Under the pieces are notes generated by a model, which did not search any database, had not been told where the DNA came from, and was given only the letters and a program-made list of their open reading frames with translations. Made by a program: the position numbers and the translations under genes. Positions 56,798 to 64,000 of a stretch of DNA of 64,000 bases are shown here, piece after piece. Position 1 is the stretch's first letter; every line of letters begins with the position of its first letter. This DNA comes from Heligmosomoides polygyrus polygyrus (taxonomy: Eukaryota; Nematoda; Chromadorea; Rhabditida; Heligmosomidae). Location of the stretch: contig OX377206.1 of assembly GCA_947396885.1 (NCBI GenBank), positions 47,723,631 through 47,787,630 of the forward strand. The letters run 5' to 3'.

Positions 56798-59535
56798 TAG
56801 CCAAGCGTCCGTAGGTAGGTTTGGGCTAGGTTCCTTGCATGGCCCGCCAAACGCGAAGCCGGCGACTGACGGTGGGTTAGGCAAGCGTCCTTAACTAGGA
56901 TTGGGCTACGTTCCTTGCATGGCCCGCCAAACCCGAAGCCGGCGATTCACACTGGGTTACCCAAGCGTCCGTAGCTGGGTTTGGGCTACGTTCCTTGCAT
57001 GGCCCGCCAAACCCGAAGCCGGCGACTGACGCCTGGTTAGCCAAGCGTCCGTAGCTGGGTTGGCGCTACGTTCCTTGCATGGCCCCCCATACCCGAAGCC
57101 GGCGATTCACGCTGAGTTATCCAAGCGTCCTTAACTTGGATTGGGCTACGTTCCTTGCATGGCCCGCCAAACCCGAAGCCGGCGATTCACACTGGGTTAC
57201 CCAAGCGTCCGTAGCTGGGTTTGGGCTACGTTCCTTGCATGGCCCGCCAAACCCGAAGCCGGCGACTGACGGTGGGTTAGGCAAGCGTCCTTAACTAGGA
57301 TTGGGCTACGTTCCTTGCATGGCCCGCCAAACCCGGAGCCGGCGATTCACGCTGAGTTAGCCAAGCGTCCGTAGCTGGGTTTGGGTTACGTTCCTTGCAT
57401 GGCCCGCCAAACCCGAAGCCGGCGAAGCCGGCAATATTGGCGCGGTCCGCACGTACAGCGTTCGCAGCTTGGTTTGGGCTACATTCCTCGCACGTCCCGC
57501 CATGCCCAAAGCCGGAAACTGTCGCTGGGTTAGCCAAGCGTCCGTAGGTAGGTTTGGGCTAGGTTCCTTGCATGGCCCGCCAAACGCGAAGCCGGCGACT
57601 GACGGTGGGTTAGGCAAGCGTCCTTAACTAGGATTGGGCTACGTTCTTTGCATGGCCCGCCAAACCCGAAGCCGGCGATTCACACTGGGTTACCCAAGCG
57701 TCCGTAGCTGGGTTTGGGCTACGTTCCTTGCATGGCCCGCCAAACCCGAAGCCGGCGACTGACGGTGGGTTAGGCAAGCGTCCTTAACTAGGATTGGGCT
57801 ACGTTCCTTGCATGGCCCCCCATACCCGAAACCGGCGATTCACGCTGAGTTAGCCAAGCGTCCGTAGGTAGGTTTGGGCTACGTTCCTTGCACGGCCCGC
57901 TAAACCCAAAGCCGGCGACTGACGCCTGGTTAGCCAAGCGTCCGTAGCTGGGTTGGCGCTACGTTCCTTGCATGGCCCCCCATACCCGAAGCCGGCGATT
58001 CACGCTGAGTTAGCCAAGCGTCCGTAGCTGGGTTTGGGTTACGTTCCTTGCATGGCCCGCCAAACCCGAAGCCGGCGAAGCCGGCAAGATTAGCGCGGTC
58101 CGCACGTGCAGCGTCCGCAGCTTGGTTTGGGCTACATTCCTCGCACGTCCCGCCATGCCCAAAGCCGGAAACTGTCGCTGAGTTAGCCAAGCGTCCGTAG
58201 GTAGGCTTGGGCTAGGTTCCTTGCATGGCCCGCCAAACCCGAAGCCGGCGACTGACGGTGGGTTAGGCAAGCGTCCTTAACTAGGATTGGGCTACGTTCC
58301 TTGCATGGCCCGCCAAACCCGAAGCCGGCGATTCACACTGGGTTACCCAAGCGTCCGTAGCTGGGTTTGGGCTACGTTCCTTGCATGGCCCGCCAAACCC
58401 GAAGCCGGCGACTGACGGTGGGTTAGGCAAGCGTCCTTAACTAGGATTGGGCTACGTTCCTTGCATGGCCCCCCATACCCGAAACCGGCGATTCACGCTG
58501 AGTTAGCCAAGCGTCCGTAGGTAGGTTTGGGCTACGTTCCTTGCATGGCCCGCCAAACCCGAAGCCGGCGATTCACGCTGAGTTAGCCAAGCGTCCGTAG
58601 CTGGGCTTGGGTTACGTTCCTTACATGGCCCGCCAAACCCGAAGCCGGCGATTGACGCTGAGTTAGCCAAGCGTCCGTAGCTGGGTTTGGGTTACGTTCT
58701 TTGCATGGCCCGCCAAACCCGAAGCCGGCGAAGCCGGCAAGATTGGCGCGGTCCGCACGTACAGCGTCCGCAGCTTGGTTTGGGCTACATTCCTCGCACG
58801 TCCCGCCATGCCCAAAGCCGGAAACTGTCGCTGGGTCAGCCAAGCGTCCGTAGGTAGGTTTGGGCTACGTTCCTTACATGGCCCGCCAAACCCGAAGCCG
58901 GCGACTGACGCCTGGTTAGCCAAGCGTCCGTAGCTGGGTTGGCGCTACTTTCCTTGCATGGCCCCCCATACCCGAAGCCGGCGATTCACGCTGAGTTAGC
59001 CAAGCGTCCGTAGCTGGGTTTGGGTTACGTTCCTCGCATGGCCCGCCACACCCGAAGCCGTCGACTGACGCTGAGTTAGCCTAGCGTCCGCAGCTTGGTT
59101 TGGGTTAAGTTCCTTGCACAGCCCGCTAAACCCAAAGCCGGCGACTGACGCCTGGTTAGCCAAGCGTCCGTAGCTGGGTTGGCGCTACGTTCCTTGCATG
59201 GCCCCCCATACCCGAAGCCGGCGATTCACGCTGAGTTATCCAAGCGTCCTAGCTGGGTTTGGGTTACGTTCCTTGCATGGCCCGCCAAACCCGAAGCAGG
59301 CGAAGCCGGCAAGATTGGCGCGGTCCGCACGTACAGCATCCGCAGCTTGGTTTGGGCTACATTCCTCGCACGTCCCGCCATGCCCAAAGCCGGAAACTGT
59401 CGCTGAGTTAGCCAAGCGTCCGTAGGTAGGTTTGGGCTAGGTTCCTTGCATGGCCCGCCAAACCCGAAGCCGGCGACTGACGGTGGGTTAGGCAAGCGTC
59501 CTTAACTAGGATTGGGCTACGTTCCTTGCATGGCC
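56798..59535. repeat. 2.7-kb block, copy 1
   Basis: It matches 60461-63278, first at offset 3663 and, past one added 80-bp monomer, at offset 3743. L starts include 57367 and 58020 (653 bp apart). Private changes are CCCGGAGCC near 57335 and, in the other copy, GCATCGCCCG near 61396. Confidence 0.9.
59207..59534. repeat. Block repeated at 59859-60186 (offset 652)
   Basis: It contains the 79-bp GTCCTAGC head fused to an L and the junction CAGCATCCGCAGC, a cross between the CAGCATCCGTAGC and CAGCGTCCGCAGC classes. This hybrid junction occurs at 59337, 59988 and 63079, so it arose once and was copied. Confidence 0.88.
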
Positions 59536-59737
59536 CCCCATACCCGAAGCCGGCGATTCACGCTGAGTTACCCAAGCGTCCGTAGCTGGGTTTGGGCTAC
59601 GTTCCTTGCATGGCCCGCCAAACCCGAAGCCGGCGACTGACGGTGGGTTAGGCAAGCGTCCTTAACTAGGATTGGGCTACGTTCCTTGCATGGCCCCCCA
59701 TACCCGAAACCGGCGATTCACGCTGAGTTAGCCAAGC

Positions 59738-59817
59738 GTCCGTAGGTAGGTTTGGGCTACGTTCCTTGCATGGCCCGCCAAACCCGAAGCCGGCGATTCA
59801 CGCTGAGTTAGCCAAGC
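59738..59817 (+). repeat. Reference 80-bp S monomer
   Basis: A clean example of the basic unit: head GTCCGTAGGTAGG, core TTTGGGCTACGTTCCTTGCA then GGCCCGCCAAACCCGAAGCC, tail GGCGATTCACGCTGAGTTAG and CCAAGC. The next head begins exactly 80 bases later at 59818. S monomers differ mainly in head (GTAGCTGGG, GTAGGTAGG, CTTAACTAGG, GCAGCTTGG, GTAGGCAGG) and tail (GATTCACGCTGAG, GATTCACACTGGG, GACTGACGGTGGG, GACTGACGCCTGG, AAACTGTCGCTGGG). Small variants of 79 bp (head GTCCTAGC, one base lost) and about 76 bp (tail AAACTGTGGGTTACACATGC) recur and act as lineage marks. Confidence 0.97.
59773..59789 (-). other. CENP-B-box-like 17-mer
   Basis: On the minus strand these bases read CTTCGGGTTTGGCGGGC. 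The CENP-B box core is nTTCGnnnnAnnCGGGn; TTCG and CGGG match at the right spacing and only the central A is T, so 8 of 9 essential positions fit. The same 17-mer occurs in every monomer of the GCCCGCCAAACCCGAAG class, which is the commonest class across the window. Other classes keep TTCG but lose CGGG (CCCCCCATACCCGAAG) or lose TTCG (CCATGCCCAAAG). Binding is not implied; the missing A is an important contact in the human box. Confidence 0.4.
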
Positions 59818-60460
59818 GTCCGTAGCTGGGCTTGGGTTACGTTCCTTACATGGCCCGCCAAACCCGAAGCCGGCGATTCACGCTGAGTTATCCAAGCGTC
59901 CTAGCTGGGTTTGGGTTACGTTCCTTGCATGGCCCGCCAAACCCGAAGCAGGCGAAGCCGGCAAGATTGGCGCGGTCCGCACGTACAGCATCCGCAGCTT
60001 GGTTTGGGCTACATTCCTCGCACGTCCCGCCATGCCCAAAGCCGGAAACTGTCGCTGAGTTAGCCAAGCGTCCGTAGGTAGGTTTGGGCTAGGTTCCTTG
60101 CATGGCCCGCCAAACCCGAAGCCGGCGACTGACGGTGGGTTAGGCAAGCGTCCTTAACTAGGATTGGGCTACGTTCCTTGCATGGCCCGCCAAACCCGAA
60201 GCCGGCGACTGACGGTGGGTTAGGCAAGCGTCCTTAACTAGGATTGGGCTACGTTCCTTGCATGGCCCCCCATACCCGAAACCGGCGATTCACGCTGAGT
60301 TAGCCAAGCGTCCGTAGGTAGGTTTGGGCTACGTTCCTTGCATGGCCCGCCAAACCCGAAGCCGGCGATTCACGCTGAGTTAGCCAAGCGTCCGTAGCTG
60401 GGCTTGGGTTACGTTCCTTACATGGCCCGCCAAACCCGAAGCCGGCGATTGACGCTGAGT

Positions 60461-63278
60461 TAGCCAAGCGTCCGTAGGTAGGTTTGGGCTAGGTTCCTTG
60501 CATGGCCCGCCAAACCCGAAGCCGGCGACTGACGGTGGGTTAGGCAAGCGTCCTTAACTAGGATTGGGCTACGTTCCTTGCATGGCCCGCCAAACCCGAA
60601 GCCGGCGATTCACACTGGGTTACCCAAGCGTCCGTAGCTGGGTTTGGGCTACGTTCCTTGCATGGCCCGCCAAACCCGAAGCCGGCGACTGACGCCTGGT
60701 TAGCCAAGCGTCCGTAGCTGGGTTGGCGCTACGTTCCTTGCATGGCCCCCCATACCCGAAGCCGGCGATTCACGCTGAGTTATCCAAGCGTCCTTAACTT
60801 GGATTGGGCTACGTTCCTTGCATGGCCCGCCAAACCCGAAGCCGGCGATTCACACTGGGTTACCCAAGCGTCCGTAGCTGGGTTTGGGCTACGTTCCTTG
60901 CATGGCCCGCCAAACCCGAAGCCGGCGACTGACGGTGGGTTAGGCAAGCGTCCTTAACTAGGATTGGGCTACGTTCCTTGCATGGCCCGCCAAACCCGAA
61001 GCCGGCGATTCACGCTGAGTTAGCCAAGCGTCCGTAGCTGGGTTTGGGTTACGTTCCTTGCATGGCCCGCCAAACCCGAAGCCGGCGAAGCCGGCAATAT
61101 TGGCGCGGTCCGCACGTACAGCGTTCGCAGCTTGGTTTGGGCTACATTCCTCGCACGTCCCGCCATGCCCAAAGCCGGAAACTGTCGCTGGGTTAGCCAA
61201 GCGTCCGTAGGTAGGTTTGGGCTAGGTTCCTTGCATGGCCCGCCAAACGCGAAGCCGGCGACTGACGGTGGGTTAGGCAAGCGTCCTTAACTAGGATTGG
61301 GCTACGTTCTTTGCATGGCCCGCCAAACCCGAAGCCGGCGATTCACACTGGGTTACCCAAGCGTCCGTAGCTGGGTTTGGGCTACGTTCCTTGCATCGCC
61401 CGCCAAACCCGAAGCCGGCGACTGACGGTGGGTTAGGCAAGCGTCCTTAACTAGGATTGGGCTACGTTCCTTGCATGGCCCCCCATACCCGAAACCGGCG
61501 ATTCACGCTGAGTTAGCCAAGCGTCCGTAGGTAGGTTTGGGCTACGTTCCTTGCACGGCCCGCTAAACCCAAAGCCGGCGACTGACGCCTGGTTAGCCAA
61601 GCGTCCGTAGCTGGGTTGGCGCTACGTTCCTTGCATGGCCCCCCATACCCGAAGCCGGCGATTCACGCTGAGTTATCCAAGCGTCCTTAACTTGGATTGG
61701 GCTACGTTCCTTGCATGGCCCGCCAAACCCGAAGCCGGCGATTCACGCTGAGTTAGCCAAGCGTCCGTAGCTGGGTTTGGGTTACGTTCCTTGCATGGCC
61801 CGCCAAACCCGAAGCCGGCGAAGCCGGCAAGATTAGCGCGGTCCGCACGTGCAGCGTCCGCAGCTTGGTTTGGGCTACATTCCTCGCACGTCCCGCCATG
61901 CCCAAAGCCGGAAACTGTCGCTGAGTTAGCCAAGCGTCCGTAGGTAGGCTTGGGCTAGGTTCCTTGCATGGCCCGCCAAACCCGAAGCCGGCGACTGACG
62001 GTGGGTTAGGCAAGCGTCCTTAACTAGGATTGGGCTACGTTCCTTGCATGGCCCGCCAAACCCGAAGCCGGCGATTCACACTGGGTTACCCAAGCGTCCG
62101 TAGCTGGGTTTGGGCTACGTTCCTTGCATGGCCCGCCAAACCCGAAGCCGGCGACTGACGGTGGGTTAGGCAAGCGTCCTTAACTAGGATTGGGCTACGT
62201 TCCTTGCATGGCCCCCCATACCCGAAACCGGCGATTCACGCTGAGTTAGCCAAGCGTCCGTAGGTAGGTTTGGGCTACGTTCCTTGCATGGCCCGCCAAA
62301 CCCGAAGCCGGCGATTCACGCTGAGTTAGCCAAGCGTCCGTAGCTGGGCTTGGGTTACGTTCCTTACATGGCCCGCCAAACCCGAAGCCGGCGATTGACG
62401 CTGAGTTAGCCAAGCGTCCGTAGCTGGGTTTGGGTTACGTTCTTTGCATGGCCCGCCAAACCCGAAGCCGGCGAAGCCGGCAAGATTGGCGCGGTCCGCA
62501 CGTACAGCGTCCGCAGCTTGGTTTGGGCTACATTCCTCGCACGTCCCGCCATGCCCAAAGCCGGAAACTGTCGCTGGGTCAGCCAAGCGTCCGTAGGTAG
62601 GTTTGGGCTACGTTCCTTACATGGCCCGCCAAACCCGAAGCCGGCGACTGACGCCTGGTTAGCCAAGCGTCCGTAGCTGGGTTGGCGCTACTTTCCTTGC
62701 ATGGCCCCCCATACCCGAAGCCGGCGATTCACGCTGAGTTAGCCAAGCGTCCGTAGCTGGGTTTGGGTTACGTTCCTCGCATGGCCCGCCACACCCGAAG
62801 CCGTCGACTGACGCTGAGTTAGCCTAGCGTCCGCAGCTTGGTTTGGGTTAAGTTCCTTGCACAGCCCGCTAAACCCAAAGCCGGCGACTGACGCCTGGTT
62901 AGCCAAGCGTCCGTAGCTGGGTTGGCGCTACGTTCCTTGCATGGCCCCCCATACCCGAAGCCGGCGATTCACGCTGAGTTATCCAAGCGTCCTAGCTGGG
63001 TTTGGGTTACGTTCCTTGCATGGCCCGCCAAACCCGAAGCAGGCGAAGCCGGCAAGATTGGCGCGGTCCGCACGTACAGCATCCGCAGCTTGGTTTGGGC
63101 TACATTCCTCGCACGTCCCGCCATGCCCAAAGCCGGAAACTGTCGCTGAGTTAGCCAAGCGTCCGTAGGTAGGTTTGGGCTAGGTTCCTTGCATGGCCCG
63201 CCAAACCCGAAGCCGGCGACTGACGGTGGGTTAGGCAAGCGTCCTTAACTAGGATTGGGCTACGTTCCTTGCATGGCC
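60461..63278. repeat. 2.7-kb block, copy 2 with one added monomer
   Basis: Copy of 56798-59535. The extra monomer is 61683-61762 (head CTTAACTTGG, tail GATTCACGCTGAG), which makes one L-to-L distance 733 where copy 1 has 653. It includes copy 4 of the 760-bp module. Confidence 0.9.
61683..61762 (+). repeat. Single inserted or lost 80-bp monomer
   Basis: Present here between GAGTTATCCAAGC and a GTAGCTGGG-head L, absent at the equivalent point near 58013, where GAGTTAGCCAAGC runs straight into the L. Which state is older cannot be told from two copies; the 54025-54120 region has the longer form, which favours loss in copy 1. Confidence 0.8.
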
Positions 63279-64000
63279 CGCCAAACCCGAAGCCGGCGAT
63301 TCACACTGGGTTACCCAAGCGTCCGTAGCTGGGTTTGGGCTACGTTCCTTGCATGGCCCGCCAAACCCGAAGCCGGCGACTGACGGTGGGTTAGGCAAGC
63401 GTCCTTAACTAGGATTGGGCTACGTTCCTTGCATGGCCCCCCATACCCGAAACCGGCGATTCACGCTGAGTTAGCCAAGCGTCCGTAGGTAGGTTTGGGC
63501 TACGTTCCTTGCATGGCCCGCCAAACCCGAAGCCGGCGATTCACGCTGAGTTAGCCAAGCGTCCGTAGCTGGGCTTGGGTTACGTTCCTTACATGGCCCG
63601 CCAAACCCGAAGCCGGCGATTGACGCTGAGTTAGCCAAGCGTCCGTAGCTGGGTTTGGGTTACGTTCTTTGCATGGCCCGCCAAACCCGAAGCCGGCGAA
63701 GCCGGCAAGATTGGCGCGGTCCGCACGTACAGCGTCCGCAGCTTGGTTTGGGCTACATTCCTCGCACGTCCCGCCATGCCCAAAGCCGGAAACTGTCGCT
63801 GGGTCAGCCAAGCGTCCGTAGGTAGGTTTGGGCTACGTTCCTTACATGGCCCGCCAAACCCGAAGCCGGCGACTGACGCCTGGTTAGCCAAGCGTCCGTA
63901 GCTGGGTTGGCGCTACTTTCCTTGCATGGCCCCCCATACCCGAAGCCGGCGATTCACGCTGAGTTAGCCAAGCGTCCGTAGCTGGGTTTGGGTTACGTTC
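63150..64000. repeat. 1225-bp repeat, second copy, running off the window
   Basis: It matches 61925-62775 at offset 1225 up to the last base given, so the array and this unit continue beyond the window. It includes copy 5 of the 760-bp module (63150-63909). Confidence 0.9.

Larger units (their letters stand above)
59536..60460. repeat. Linking monomers with one L
   Basis: S monomers of the common classes around the second copy of the 652-bp offset block, with an L near 59948. GATTGACGCTGAG near 60448 is joined here to a GTAGGTAGG head, unlike the 760-bp modules. Satellite only. Confidence 0.82.
1..64000. repeat. Satellite DNA array, 80/93-bp monomers, whole window
   Basis: Every stretch read aligns to the same monomer: a GTCCGTAG-like head, TTTGGGTTACGTTCCTTGCA, GGCCCGCCAAACCCGAAGCC, then a variable tail of 26 bases (S form) or 39 bases (L form). 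The array is all in one orientation and enters and leaves the window without an edge. I found no unique sequence, low-complexity tract, transposon or gene inside it. The consensus has 48 G+C in 80 bases. About 110 L and 670 S monomers were estimated by eye. Arrays of this size with higher-order units are known from eukaryotic centromeric, pericentromeric and subtelomeric heterochromatin; the placement here is inference, and the species cannot be named. Confidence 0.98.

Noticed and set aside
1..64000. Many open frames of 60-123 codons on both strands, the commonest an 86-codon minus-strand frame around each L monomer
   Set aside because: They overlap one another in different frames at an 80-base shift, begin at the CAT of GCATGG or similar in every monomer, and have no ribosome-site, domain or codon pattern. 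Because 80 is not a multiple of 3, a repeat with few stop codons yields such frames automatically.
1..64000. CRISPR array
   Set aside because: The repeat is continuous with no unique spacers; variation is that of diverged satellite monomers, and no cas-like gene is present.
1..64000. Ribosomal DNA spacer subrepeats
   Set aside because: Spacer repeats would be interrupted by rRNA genes within a few to tens of kb. No conserved rRNA segment was seen in 64 kb.
1..64000. Transposon or retrotransposon insertions
   Set aside because: No terminal repeats, target-site duplications, poly-A tracts or coding motifs interrupt the monomer register; all length changes are 80, 93 or a few bases.
1..64000. 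tRNA or other small RNA genes
   Set aside because: No cloverleaf with A and B boxes was recognised. The monomer dyads are too short and simple to support an RNA-gene call.
1..64000. Gene for a repetitive protein, such as a surface or silk-like protein
   Set aside because: A coding tandem repeat would have a period divisible by 3 and an open frame across many units. Here the period is 80 and every frame closes within a few monomers.

Overview
The window is a single block of satellite DNA. From base 1 to base 64000 it is a head-to-tail tandem array of related monomers, about 780 by eye, with no recognisable protein gene, RNA gene, transposon, CRISPR array or unique spacer. Two monomer lengths occur: a common 80-bp form (S) and a 93-bp form (L, about 110 copies) that carries 13 extra bases. 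All start at the conserved GTCC(G/T) head. The consensus is about 60% G+C with 8 CpG per 80 bp, so CpG is not depleted. A pure array of this length with higher-order structure suggests heterochromatin of a eukaryotic chromosome (centromeric, pericentromeric or subtelomeric). Nothing in the sequence identifies the species.

The L monomers punctuate the array. Most distances between successive L starts are 93+80k: 253, 333, 413, 493, 653, 733 and 813 bp, sometimes less 1-7 bases from small deletions. These units are grouped into larger, very recent duplications.

Layout: 1-3840, mixed monomers with four copies of a roughly 0.45-0.53 kb block; 3846-5064, units of 413/333/332 bp; 5065-6996, a 969-bp tandem duplication; 7385-11474, a 2045-bp tandem duplication, with later partial copies at 12433-13842 and 15715-16873; 16874-24109, a 3618-bp tandem duplication with one visible mismatch; 24110-26076, mixed; 26077-35440, nested duplications at offsets 1731, 1652, 2718, 3224 and 813 bp; 35441-37141, an L-free segment with a 638-bp unit; 37142-40630, a 1732-bp duplication; 39777-42239, a 1226-bp duplication; 42268-49790, a 3965-bp duplication; 49791-64000, interleaved modules including a 572-bp duplication, a 760-bp module present five times and a 2.7-kb block copied at offset 3663/3743.

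The points most worth a second look are: the L-specific insertion creates a GCGAAGC mini-hairpin motif; nearly every CCAAACCCGAAG-type monomer has, on the minus strand, a 17-bp match to the CENP-B box consensus at 8 of 9 essential positions; a TATAAAAG sequence is tied to one monomer variant in the left 26 kb; and monomer types follow a nearly fixed order whose exceptions mark recombination junctions. The many short open frames are by-products of the repeat: 80 is not a multiple of 3, so every frame is sampled in rotation. They are not annotated as genes.
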